Below are positions 34,971 through 45,605 of a stretch of DNA of 64,000 bases, piece after piece. The stretch is from Euglena gracilis (taxonomy: Eukaryota; Euglenida; Euglenophyceae; Euglenales). A model generated the notes under the pieces. That model did not search any database and had not been told where the DNA came from. It saw only the letters and a program-made list of their open reading frames with translations. The stretch is from the NCBI GenBank assembly GCA_039621445.1, contig CP154957.1:24466938-24530937 (forward strand), written 5' to 3'. Made by a program: the position numbers and the translations under genes. The number at the start of each line of letters is the position of its first letter. Position 1 is the first letter of the stretch.

Positions 34971-35580
34971 GTGCGCGGAATGGGCTCCCCGGCAGGCCGA
35001 GTGGAGGAAAACAGTCACCCGGCGCTCCGGTATAAATAGGCACACGCGCCCCAAAAATTCCCTTTTTTTTGTCTTTCGGTCCCTGAATTCAGCCTGAACC
35101 TGGGTTCCGGCAGCCAAATAATTCAAAAATTTGGGGGGGGACGGTATTTTTGGCCAACTCCTTGGGGGTGCCTCTGAAGCAGCAGGGGGGGAGGAAAAGC
35201 CTGGGTTGAATTTAAAAAAGGGGAGCGGGGGGGGCGGAAGAACACCTTCAGCTTGCTTCCCAGCGCCGCTTGCTCTTCTTTCTTTTGAATTTGAATAAAT
35301 TGCTTTTTGATTGACCTTCCGGATTGACTTTTTGAATTTTTTGGGCAATTGTTTCCTTGAAATCAGATTGAATTTTTGAAATTCCATCCTTCAGCATGCA
35401 AAATTCTTTGAATGAAACATTCGGAAGAGAGAACCTGGGGGGGAAAAGTACACAGGTAAACAAAGTAGCGGAATGGGGCAGAAAATTCGCTAAATCCAGT
35501 GCGCAGGGGCCAGGCCGCCTCCCGCCGCCCACACTCCCCTTGCTACCGAGGCGCCCGGCCTCGCCTGCCTTCGGCTAACC
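34971..35580 (-). other. Segment with a coding-like minus-strand stretch
   Basis: On the minus strand, after a pyrimidine tract and CAG near 35440, 35250-35440 reads SLPNVSFKEFCMLKDGISK and ends in the basic KFKRKKSKRRWEAS, a possible exon or element ORF piece of unknown family. A TATAAATA motif lies at 35031-35038 on the plus strand, but no gene follows that could use it. 34971-35245 shows nothing else. Confidence 0.3.
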
Positions 35581-35939
35581 TCGGAGACGGGAGCGGGGGG
35601 CGATGCGCACCTCATCGGCGAAGTGAACGAATTGTACAAACAAACGTCGGGGCGGTTCGGGTATACGGAGGGCAGGGGTGTGGCCTTGGCCTCGGCCTTG
35701 GCCTTTGACGTTTGGCGCCCGGGGGCGCCCCTCGTGTGTGGCCTCGCGCGCCACAGGAGCCTGGTCGGGGGCTGGCGTTGGTCCTCGGGCGGTCTGCTGG
35801 CAGGCCGGTCGCAGGCTCCTGTGGGCGCCTTGGAAGGGGGTGGAACTCCTTCGGGCTCTGGGCGGGGGCCGCTGTCCTGCTGGGTGGCTTGGCAGCCGCG
35901 CCGCGCCGACCTGCAGGCTGAGGGCAGAGCCCGGAGCGT

Positions 35940-37246
35940 TGAGCCTTTCGGGGGGGCGGTGTGCTCCCCGGCTGGTTGGGGGGGGGGGGGCGGTCCCTTG
36001 GGCTCCCTTGGGTCTTTCTGGTGCCTGGGGGGTGTCTTCGGCACGCCTCCTTCGCCCCCTGCCTGGCTTCATTCGGCTTGCTTGGGGGGTGGGCGTGCCT
36101 TTCTCTCCCTTGCGCCTGCTCGGTTCTCCTGTGGCGCTCTGGGGGGGGGGGGCTCCTTGTGCGTTCTTCGGTTCTCGCTTGGGGCTTTGGGGCGGCGGTG
36201 GGTGGGGGCGCCCCGGGGGTGGGGGCGCTTTTTTTTTTGGTCCGGGGGGGTCCGCGGGCGGGTTTTGTTTTTGGGCCGGGGGGGGGCGGGGGGCGTTTTT
36301 TTTTTGCCCGGGGGGTCCCCCTGGGGTCTTCCGCCTTGGATTGTGGGGGGTCTTCGGTTGTGCTCTCTGGGCCCCCTGGGAGGGGGGCCTTGGTTGGTGG
36401 CCTCTGGGCCCCCGGGGGGTGGGGGCGGTCTTGGGTTTGTGGCCTCTGGGCCCCCGGGGGGGGTCCTGGCTCGGTTGCCTCTGGGGCCCCCTGGGGGGGG
36501 TCCTGGCTCGGTTGCCTCTGGGGCCCCGGGGGGGGGGGGTCCTGGCTCGGTGGCCCTCTGGGGCCCCCTGGGGGGGGGGGGCTTGGCTCGGTGGTCCTCT
36601 GGGGCCTCTCGGTGGCCCTCTGGGGGGCCTTGGCTCGGTGGCCCCCTGGGGCCTCTCGTCTTGCTGGTGGCCCCGGGGGGGGCTTGGCGCGGTGGGGGCC
36701 CCGTGGGGGGGGGGGCTCGGGGTCCCCCCGGGGGGGGGGGGGGGTTTCGGATCCCCCTGGCCCTGGGGTGGGCCTGGCTGGCTTCGGTTCCCCCTGGGGG
36801 GGGGGGCTTCGGTTCCCCCTGGGGGGGGGCCTGGCTGGCTTCGGTTCCCCCTGGGGGGGGGGGGGGCTTCGGTTCCCCCTGGGGGGGCTTCGGTTCCCCC
36901 TGGGGGGGCCTGGCTGGCTTCGGTTCCCCCTGGGGGGGGGGGGGCTTGGCCCGGTTCCCCTTGGGGGGGCCAGGCTGTCTGGCTGCCCCCTGGGGGGGGG
37001 TGGCTGTCTGTCTTGGGGTCGGGCTGCCTGGCTCCCTGTCTCCCCTGGGGGGGGGGCCTGGCTGCTCTGGCTGTCTGCCTCCCCTCGATGGCTGGGGGGG
37101 GGGGGCGTGGCTGGCTGGTGGCCCCCTTTGGCCGCTGGCTTGTCTGTGTGGCCTCCGCCCCCCGCTCTCTCCCGGCCGTTGTCTTCCCTTGGCCGGCTGG
37201 GGGGGTCTGCTCTGCCCCTGGCTGCCGCCCGCCTCTGGCTTCCGGC
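35940..37246. repeat. G-tract minisatellite
   Basis: Irregular tandem units of 25-45 bp such as GGCTTCGGTTCCCCCTGGGG and TGGCCTCTGGGCCCC, with runs of 5-14 G. Five frames stay open for 410-600 codons, which reflects absence of T/A-rich stop codons rather than coding. The plus strand is strongly G-quadruplex prone. 35581-35939 is GC-rich without a recognisable gene. Confidence 0.85.
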
Positions 37247-37251
37247 CTTGG
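37247..37251. other. Target site duplication CTTGG, left
   Basis: CTTGG directly precedes the 5' LTR and recurs at 54156-54160 directly after the 3' LTR. It defines the element A insertion. Confidence 0.7.
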
Positions 37252-37650
37252 TGTGTACCAGGCACGATCCCAGTTCTGTGGTTCGCCATAGAACTGCTCA
37301 TCCACAATCTGAATGCTGAGCATAGTCTCAGAATTAGGATTGTGGCAGAGCCTAGGGATAATCGTGATCACGATCACGTGTGATCACGTGACCTCCTCTC
37401 TGCAGGTGGTATTCTTTCTACCTTCAAGTTTTCAAGTGTGATATCATCAAACAAGTCCTGAAAGGACAGCCAAGAACTTGGCATTGATTTCTGTAGCCCA
37501 TAGGGCTTCTCCCCTTGTCTTGTGCTCTGCCTCTTAATTGGGGAAAAGGGCAACACACCTTTTATATTTTTTTTATATTTTTCCTGTTACTCCTACTTTT
37601 ATCCTTTTCTGCGCACCAAAGGGCGAAAGCGATAAGGTAGGATTTACACT
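37252..37650 (+). mobile_element. 5' LTR of element A
   Basis: TGTGTACC...TTTACACT, followed directly by the PBS. It contains a cluster of palindromes (37363-37391) and a T/A-rich TTTTATATT stretch near 37561 that may serve as a TATA region. It matches 53755-54155 except for the first dozen bases and about seven substitutions. Confidence 0.85.
37363..37391. promoter_or_regulatory. Nested palindromes with two CACGTG E-boxes in the LTR
   Basis: CGTGATCACG (37363-37372) is followed by GATCACGTGTGATCACGTGA, giving CACGTG at 37375-37380 and 37385-37390. In the 3' LTR the second site reads GACGTG. Such sites are typical bHLH/bZIP targets; a role in transcription is inferred. Confidence 0.4.
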
Positions 37651-37659
37651 TGGTAGCAG
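37651..37659 (+). promoter_or_regulatory. Primer binding site (initiator tRNA-Met type)
   Basis: TGGTAGCAG abuts the LTR end, and the same motif follows the LTR of element B. The leader 37660-37909 is rich in small hairpins such as GACCG-CAAA-CGGTC (37681-37694) and the palindrome CGCCTATAGGCG (37706-37717). Confidence 0.75.
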
Positions 37660-37909
37660 TTTAGGTTTTTCCATCCTTTTGACCGCAAACGGTCGTGTGG
37701 TGACCCGCCTATAGGCGAACACAGGCACTGCAAGCCGTTTCCGGCCAAAGCCGTACGCACGGACACGTCCTCTGACGGTTCGCAGTATACGCTGCTTCAA
37801 ACCTCAGAGTTCGGGTCTCTGCTTACTTTTTATACTATCCTCTCTTTTGCACTTGTTCCTGCATTTTACCTCACAATCTACACTTTTTTTTTGTGTTTTT
37901 GCCTTAAAA

Positions 37910-40451
37910 ATGCAGAGCACAACTCCAATCGACTACGCTGCATTGATTGGTTCACTTCGTGGACTTGAACATGCAGCACCATTGACCAGCTCTATTGAGC
38001 ATTCACAACCCCATAGGGGTAATCAAGCATTGATCCATTCCAAAGGTAATCCTCCTTCCCCGCGTGTGTCACACCTATCGGTGTCTGTGTCGAGTAATCC
38101 TCCCCCCGCCCAATGGGCACCCCCACACCTATCGGTGTCAAGCTCTATAGAGCATCCCCATGCCCAACAGGCACAACCCCTTTTGTTGGAAAGCCGATCG
38201 GCTAACACCCATTCCCCCCGGCGAGATCTCGCACTGGTGCCGATAGGCACATTTGATTCTGAGGCGGATACGCCACGGCAAATTTTTGTTGAGGGTGGGT
38301 TAGAAACACCATGTTTCTTTCAGCCCCCCCCTATGCTTCCCCCCACAAGTCCGATTGGACAATTGCCCACACCACCCGATACGGGTTCTTTTCCGGCATT
38401 GCCATGGCATCCGGAGATGCGTTTGACAGTTCCGGCGTATACAAGTCCCACAGAGTCCATGAGCAGTGAAGCGGAAGAGTTGGAAAATATTTCCCCTCAA
38501 TCCATTACCGTGATTCAGCGCATAGTCGCAAATCTTCCAGTGGACCACCCGCTAACGCGGCAAATTTCCCATGTCCACACTTGTGTAGCGGATTGCGCTA
38601 TGACACTTAACAAGGTTTTGGATTTTGATGAAAACAACCAAAAGGTTGTAGAGCACAAGCTCAATTACCTTTGGAGTTATGTGCGTGATGTTGGTCAATA
38701 TTGCCAAACAAATTTTCAATCCACCCATGTGGACCTCGCAACTTTGCGTCAAGGTTTAGACACACATTTGCAGGCATATTTGCCACAACACTTCAGAAAA
38801 GTGAGTGAATCCATGTGTGAAACACAATCCCGCAATGATGCTATTTTCTCCAACATGCAACATAGTTTGCAAGCTTTGTCCCATCAATTGGAGCCAATTA
38901 CGGCAATTTTTCCACAATTGCAGCAAACGTTGCATGAGCCCCCCATCAAAAATCCCGATTTGGGACAATTTATTACAATGGAGCAATTCTCCACACTTGC
39001 AACCGCATTTCAGGAAGCGCAACAGCGCATTTTCCAGTTGAGCGGTGATTCCGCGAATTTTGCCCACTTTTCTGCCCAAGCCAATGAAAGTTTTGCCCCC
39101 CGCACGTATGTGCAACAATTGGAGGAAAGACTTTCCCGATTGGAGCAGAAATCTTGCCATTGTGGTGAGATTCCTGCTTAAATTGCAAGTTTTCACACCC
39201 AAATCGCGAATATCGCGAGTAGGATTGAAAATTTGCAACAACAGTGGCAAAATGACACAATGGAATTCCGAACCGCAATCGCGGATTTGCAAAACCGCAA
39301 TGCGGCAACCCGTGCACCAACACCGGATATTAGTGGACTCAAGGCCACCATGTCCGATTTGCACAAACAGTTACAACAGGATGTTGGTAACATTGAAGCC
39401 TCATTGGCTAAGTTGCACACCCGCTATGCGGAAGTAGCTGGTAGGATCCCGGATGTTACCGGCATTCAAACCGCGATAGCGGATTTGCACAAATCGCATG
39501 CAAGAAATGAGCACAAAAATGCTTCAGGTGCAATCACCACCCCAAGGCACATTGCCGTTACCAACACCTACCCCCACACTCCCAAAAACACACTTGGACA
39601 AGATTTGCGCTGAAATGCGCGCGGAAAATAACCAAATCATGCAAGGATTTTGTGACAGTCTTATGAACACCGAGAAAACGGTGAAACAGGATGTCACAAA
39701 ACTGCAAAATGACAGTACCGCGCTATTCGCGCAAGTTTCTGTCTTGATGGAACAGCCAATGGCTGAAAAAGTCAAAAGTCCGCATTCGGACCACCCCACC
39801 AAGCCATCTCCACAATTGGAGGCCATTTCCAGTGCGATGCGCACTTTGGTGACAAGAGTACAGGAATTGGACACTGGGTTTGGTGCAATTTCGCACGATT
39901 TGCAGTCAATTTCTGACAAAATCCCGCTTTTGGATGAACTACCCTCATACCGTAGGCGGATTAAGCGTTTGCAGGAGGATGTGGGTCGGATAACCGACAA
40001 TTGGCAGGTTGTTGACCATTTGGAGCAAAGTGTGCATGAATTTGCAACAAATTTGGACCAAATTCACGCACAAATGCGTTCCATCCACCAAAACCCGCAA
40101 TCGGGTATGGTTGGCACACTTGCCGCATCTTCCAGCTCCAAAAGCGCTATTCGCGCACCAATTCCCGAGTCCACGGGCACATTGCCACCAAATTGCGTTT
40201 CCACTCATGCGGTGGTTCCCCCACTAGCATTACCAGTCCCAATGGACGAGTTTTCGGATGATGAGTCAGGTTTTCAAGCGAAAACCAGACCCACCCCCCT
40301 CTTAAATCAGGAGATTCGGGAATCCGAACTAATTCGCGGTATGATCCGCACCCCCACACCGGGTATTGGTCATACCTCCCAAATTCGCTTAGTAGCACCA
40401 ATGGTGCAACCATGTGATATCTCACCCCCACATGCGCAACCGCATCACTAA
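37910..40451 (+). CDS. Gag N-terminal extension (coiled-coil rich), interrupted
   Basis: The ATG at 37910 (MQSTTPIDYAALIGSLRG) opens a frame to TAA at 39179-39181, continues in the same frame to about 39600, then shifts one frame (39498-40451, ending TAA). The first 190 residues are Pro/Ser-rich. From about 38460 the protein is helical with repeated IADL/LHK-type segments and Gln-rich stretches, suggesting a long coiled coil. It ends its first block with CHCGEIPA. About 850 residues precede the recognisable capsid-like domain, far more than a usual Ty3 gag has. The breaks may be decay or read errors near C runs. Confidence 0.6.
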
Positions 40452-41846
40452 TCGCGCAATCGCGATTCCCCAAATGTGCATGGTACCTATGGTACACTAA
40501 GTGGTATGTTCCATGCGCAATCGCAAAATAACCCGAACAATACCCTTGGTGCAACCACCGGAGTACCTGCACATGGTGCGATTTCGCGCCCGGGCCCACA
40601 CCCCTGGAATACCACCGAAGGGCCACGGGTTTCTCAGAAAGATTTCAAAGGCACCATCGCGATAGCGAACAAGGTGAAGCCCCAATGGGACGGTGAACCC
40701 ACCACATGGAAACAATTTTTCCGCGATTGGGAATATTACTGGGATTTGAAGGGACCCACCCAAGATGACAACCCGGAGGTAATCAAGATGGAATTCATCG
40801 ATTGCCTCCCCAGGGATGAAAAAGAACGCGCCAGACAATTGGTCATTGGCAGGCGCATTTCTTTTGAAGAATTGGTCGAGCAATATGCTTCCTCATGCTC
40901 CAGTTTGGTTTCCAGAATCAGTCTGGAAAACAAATGGCGCCAATTCACCCCCCCGGACCGCAAATGGAGGTCGATAGACTTATGGTACTCCAAGTGGCTT
41001 GCATTAGCAGCCGAGGTTGATGAGTTAGGGGAAAAGCAAATCAAAGAACAATTTGAATCGGCATTACTGCGCTATATCCCCAAACTCATCAAGGAAATTC
41101 ACCGCGAGGAACTCGCGGGACACATTTTGACTCTCGATGAGAGATGGAATTATATTTCCAAACAAATGAAGTTATCACAACTTCTGGGACAGATTGAATC
41201 GGCATATCACCACCACCCTACCGCGGGTGTACCCACCGGTTCAGTCCATGCAGTCCAAAGGACTACCTCCCCAAAATCACCAAAATCACCATCGAGTGAT
41301 TCCAAAACGCGCTATCCGCGCTCAAACCCTACATTCACCACACGGTAATCCAAACCGGGCTATTCGCGCTCTTCTGACCAACTTTCGGACAAAGTGTGCT
41401 TTTGTGTAATCAACCGGGACATATGTCTCGCGAATGTCCGAACCCCCAAGCGCGAAAGCGCAGTAAGAGCCCCCGAGGGTCCCTCTCTTCCTGGAGTTCG
41501 CGTTCCTCACGATCTGCGCATTCGCAGCGGTCGGTATACCGATCGGGTGATGGACGACCGCGTTCCCGTTCACCCCACCGCAATAGCGGACGTGGTTTTA
41601 TACCGCGTGGTCGGTCCCCCCCCCCCAAGCCATGGTCATCGCGATTTCAATCGCGGTTCTGCCAATAGCCAGCGGGTTGGTTTCAAAATATCCTCTATCG
41701 AGGAAAAAGACCTGGCTTCGGGCAGGGAGGGGGACGAGAGCACCGAGGATGAGTCGGTGGAAGACAGGAATGCCATTCGCGCGATACGCGCAATTTATTC
41801 TAGGAAGGCTGCCATAGGCCAAAAGGCCGACTCCGATATGGAGTAG
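40452..41846 (+). CDS. Gag: retrotransposon-gag domain and CCHC knuckle
   Basis: Frame 40476-41348 has the retrotrans_gag-like region (KPQWDGEPTTWKQFFRDWEY, then LENKWRQF and LVEQYASSC). The zinc knuckle follows near 41394 (CNQPGHMSRECPNP), but the first Cys is one base out of frame: TGTGCTTTTGTGTAAT has one G too many for C-X2-C-X4-H-X4-C. An RS-rich tail (SPRGSLSSWSSRSSRSAHSQ) follows. Across a C10 run near 41620 the frame moves to 41394-41846, with SIEEKDLASGREGDESTEDE, and ends at TAG 41844-41846. The protease is in that same frame. Confidence 0.7.
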
Positions 41847-41855
41847 GGGAGCCCG

Positions 41856-43019
41856 ATGTCTGAGGGCACGGACCTCTGGGCTGATGAACAGATGGAGGTA
41901 GGAACTGATCACCCCTGCACCCCCTTCCCATCCGTCTTTTTGGTCGGTACCCGGAAAATGTTCGGGTCCCCCACTCCCCGCGCCAAATTTTTGCTTGGAA
42001 TGTTGAGCAAAGTAAGCCAAGGGTCATGGAACAGTTGGCGCAACAACAATTTTACACCCGACCCTTCGCTTTGCGTACCCCCCATGGAACTTTTGGTCCA
42101 AGCGAAAATCAAAACTCAAAATTTCCGTGCACAAGCCAAAATTTTAGTCGACACAGGGTGTCGAATCCCCCTTCTTTTCCGCAAAGGACTTATACCCACC
42201 CCCCTCTTGGTTCATGCCAAGAATCCCATCAAAATTATGACCGCTGACAACAGCCCCATGTGCGGTGGTGACTTGGGATGCATTTTGGACATAGTCCTCC
42301 CCATTATCCCGAAGCACCACACACACCCCCCACAATTCCAAAATTTTCTGGGTACTTGGGCATTCGAGGCGAATATCGCCGGGTCAGATGTCATACTCGG
42401 TTTTCCGTTCCTCCGGCAACACCGATTGGTGGTGGATTGTCCTTCGCACGGTTTGCGCACTACCCCCCGCACACACACCACACCCCCGAACTTGTTCCCC
42501 GTGACATCCCCCAGGATGTCCCCCCGCCTTTCCACAACGTTTTCCACAACCGAAAACACCGTTTCCTACCCTAGGGGTAAAGAGAAAGCTGCCCCCCTAC
42601 CCACCGCACTTTTACCGCTCGTTTCCCATGCGGTAGGGAAAGCCAGTAGCTTAACCCCGCACGTTTCGCTGGGTTCCCAGGCGAAAGCCCAAAGGCCTGA
42701 AGTAATTACGGTGTCGAGTAGCCGCCCAGCTGCACAACTTTTTCGTTTTCCACCAGGTGTGTCGATTTCAGACACCCCTGTACACCCCCCAGCAGCTACC
42801 CCAACCGACACCAACTTATGCACTGACACCCACACAAACGCGCACCACATGCACCAACCCTCCTACCAATGCGCTCACTGTCGGAGAATTTCCGCTTACC
42901 ATGATTTTGATTGTGGATGTGTAGTTGAAACTTCCAAACTAATCCGATTGGATCCCGCAACCAGGAATTTTTCCCCCATTCACCTGGTAGTTGTAGCTAT
43001 ACACCTGGTACGGATTTAA
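41856..43019 (+). CDS. Aspartic protease of element A
   Basis: In frame with the end of gag, separated by one TAG. The catalytic motif is ILVDTGCRIPLLFRKG near 42147 (DTG with Cys in place of the usual Ala), with a late motif DVILGFPFLRQHRLVVDC near 42390, as in retropepsins. The rest (42470-42840) is Pro/Thr-rich, with a Cys/His cluster CAHCRRISAYHDFDCGC near 42868-42920 that could bind zinc. It matures Gag-Pol in the particle by family knowledge. Confidence 0.8.
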   Translation: MSEGTDLWADEQMEVGTDHPCTPFPSVFLVGTRKMFGSPTPRAKFLLGMLSKVSQGSWNSWRNNNFTPDPSLCVPPMELLVQAKIKTQNFRAQAKILVDTGCRIPLLFRKGLIPTPLLVHAKNPIKIMTADNSPMCGGDLGCILDIVLPIIPKHHTHPPQFQNFLGTWAFEANIAGSDVILGFPFLRQHRLVVDCPSHGLRTTPRTHTTPPNLFPVTSPRMSPRLSTTFSTTENTVSYPRGKEKAAPLPTALLPLVSHAVGKASSLTPHVSLGSQAKAQRPEVITVSSSRPAAQLFRFPPGVSISDTPVHPPAATPTDTNLCTDTHTNAHHMHQPSYQCAHCRRISAYHDFDCGCVVETSKLIRLDPATRNFSPIHLVVVAIHLVRI

Positions 43020-43051
43020 TAGATAACCAAAAGGTACACAACCTTGGTACC

Positions 43052-43851
43052 ATGGGTGATACACCCATCAGTACACTTGGTAGTTATTCACAGCTCACAA
43101 ATACACTTGCAAGTGTTTCGCAATTCGCGAAAGTGAATCAAGCACTACAGTGCAGAGGCATAGCCTCCCTCTTCGGATTTGCGCATAGCGCTCCCTATGC
43201 GCCTATGGCGCTCTCTAACACCCCCGCGCATATCGCGCTTGCCGCACATAGTGCGAATCCCGCGCATATCGCGCTTGCAGCACATAGTGCGAATCCCGCG
43301 CATATTGCGCATCCCGCGCTATCGCGCATCACCGATGATTGGGTATATGCCCAACCCACCAATACCCCCCTGGATTGAGTCCTATGGACATGTGTGTGGA
43401 TGATTCACAATTCCGTTGTTTTGTGTTACAGCGTGTTCCCCCCCTTCAGGATGTTGAGCAGATCTCCAAGTACACCAAGGATACCTGGAATGCTTTTCAA
43501 TTTGGTCAATATCGAATTTTGAAACATTGGTTTTCAAAAATCGCCGATATGGCGGATTCCCTTGATTTGACCTTGAAAATTGATGCATCCTCTTCCAACG
43601 CGCATTCGCGATTACCGCGACATTGGTCGCAACATTCTAATGCTTTTGATAAGTTTTGGGGAGACACTATCCTATGGATGCATCCCCCCCTAAAACTTAT
43701 CCCGCTTGTTGTAAATAAGATTTTCCAGGATCAAGCGCGAGGCGCATTACTTGTTCCGGTGAATCCCGAAGCGGAATGGTTTCAAAATTTGACTTATGTC
43801 ACATTTTATTGTTTATGGGTCATATCGACCATAGGGGGTTCCGAACGGTGA
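43052..43851 (+). CDS. Protease-RT linker with PPW-like domain
   Basis: Two frames: 43052-43378 (Ala-rich, HIALAAHSANPAHI repeats) and 43384-43851. The second contains FDKFWGDTILWMHPPLKLIP, then VVNKIFQDQARGALLVPV and AEWFQNLTYV. The pattern PP-hydrophobic, K-I/L, L-V-P, W-x-x-L resembles the segment after RNase H in the DIRS copies here (PPWSIIKKILPR ... VLMVKPYWDSTTWW). Such a segment is unusual between protease and RT. The homology is inferred. Confidence 0.5.
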
Positions 43852-44040
43852 TGCCTATCGGCATTATGCACAAAAGCCGTATCGGCTCCCACATAGTCGG
43901 TATGATCCAACACACTAACATTCAGGGGTGGAGATTGAGATTGACATGAAAAGCATAAAAGAAACATACACGGAAAATGGTTTCTTGAAAAGGTAGTAAT
44001 ACCACTCCACGGAAATCCTCGAATAGAGGAACATCGTTTG
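43852..44040 (+). other. Pol linker, frame unclear
   Basis: Short frames only, for example GVEIEIDMKSIKETYTENGF near 43927 followed by stops. From about 44040 the RT frame is continuous (HQVSAVIESAGQHPKSAEF). Confidence 0.4.
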
Positions 44041-45605
44041 GTAGGTCCCACCAGGTCTCAGCTGTCATTGAAAGTGCAGGACAGCATCCAAAATCAGCAG
44101 AATTTTGTACGCGCATCAGTCGCGAATTTTCTGGTGTTTTGGAAAATCCTGTTTACGCTTGCGATATAGATCCCGCTATTCGCGGACCTTTTGGAGTTTG
44201 TAAGATCGAGCTTAAGGAAGGCGCAAAGCCAATGCATCGGAAATTTTTCCGTTGTTCCGGAGAAAGAGAGATAGCTCTCAATGAAATGATTGAAAAGCTC
44301 ATAGAGCGGAAGTGGATCATCCCTTCCAAGAGTGAATGGACCTCCCAAGCTTTTGTGGTTCCTAAGCCCCCAGACCCATCAGGTCAGAAAAAGTGGAGGC
44401 TAGTACTGTATTATCGGTACTTAAATTCACAAACTAAGGATGACCCATTCCCGTTACCTCTAATTGAGGACCTCATCACAAAACAAGCGGATAACCGCTT
44501 GTGGTCAATTTTCGACCTGGAGGATGGTTTCCACCAAATGCATCTGGATCCCGATTCGCAAGCCTATACGGCTTTTGTAACATCCAAAGGTGTTTACCAA
44601 TGGACGGTTTTACCAATGGGTGTTAAGAATGGACCAGCAATGTTTCAGCGCATGATCCAATGGGTCTTACGGGATTTACCGTTTGCGCTGGTATACATTG
44701 ATGATGTTTTGGTTGGTACCCCCCCTCCTTCAGCGAATACACACGAGAATATTCTCGACATTCACTATCGTGATGTTCGCGCTGTATTAGCCGCATTTCT
44801 CAAGCATAGACTTTTTGTCAAAGGTGCCAAAATGCACTTATTTCGCGAAACGATAAAGTTTTGCGGTCACATTCTCAATAATGGCCAACGCCGAGCGGCG
44901 CCTAGCAAACTAGAGGCCATTAAGAAATGGACACCTGAGGTCATCAAGACCATCACCCATTTGAAAGGATTTTTGGGATTAGCCCAATATTACGCGATTT
45001 ACATGAAAGATTTCGCGAAAATCGCGGTACCTCTATCGAGGCAACTCAAAAATCGCACACCCGAAAATACCAAAATCAAATGGGACGCACGTATGCGTGA
45101 AGCTCTAGAGAGCATTAAAAAGCTAATGCTTGAAAATGTCGTACTCGACATCGCGGATCCCTACAAGCCTTATGTGCTAGAAGTCGATAGCAGCGATTAT
45201 GCTGTAGGCGGAGTTCTAAGCCAGCATAACGCGGCTAACGAATTACGCCCTGTAGCATTCTTCAGTAGAAAGCTACAAGGTGAAGATGGCAAAGGCCAAG
45301 TCAAATGGAGTATCCGTGAAAAGGAAACGTACGCAATTGTACTTATTTTGCAAAAATTCCGTGGCTGGGTGGCCAGTTCCTTGGTACAAATACTGGTGTT
45401 GACTGACCATGAGAGTCTTCAACACTGGTATACCGAGGATCTGAAAAAAGCCATGTCATCCGTAGGCCGAAGATGCCGATGGCATGAATTTTTGAGCCAG
45501 TTCAACCTAGTGGTTGTATATACCCCTGGCCATACACAAAAAGTAGCAGACCCGCTCAGTCGAGCACCCTGGCATTACCCCGGTAACCCGGATGAAGGTG
45601 ATTGA
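44041..45605 (+). CDS. Reverse transcriptase and RNase H of element A
   Basis: Methionine at 44139, but the frame is open from about 44041 and is likely part of a polyprotein. RT motifs: WRLVLYYRYLN (where most chromoviruses have VDYR, so Asp to Tyr), FDLEDGFHQMHL (first catalytic Asp), LPMGVKNGPAMFQRM, LVYIDDVLVG (YIDD) and FLGLAQYYAIYMKDFA. RNase H: LEVDSSDYAVGGVLSQ, EKETYAIVLIL, LVLTDHESLQHW and ADPLSRAPW, giving the D-E-D set. It ends at TGA 45603-45605, with integrase continuing in the same frame. Confidence 0.9.

Noticed and set aside
35031-35038. TATAAATA as promoter of a downstream gene
   Set aside because: No coding sequence follows on the plus strand; likely chance or an element remnant.
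35575-37383. Five overlapping open frames of 410-600 codons on both strands in the G-tract region
   Set aside because: All are Pro/Gly-rich translations of a GC-only minisatellite that lacks stop triplets; several frames open at once is a composition effect.
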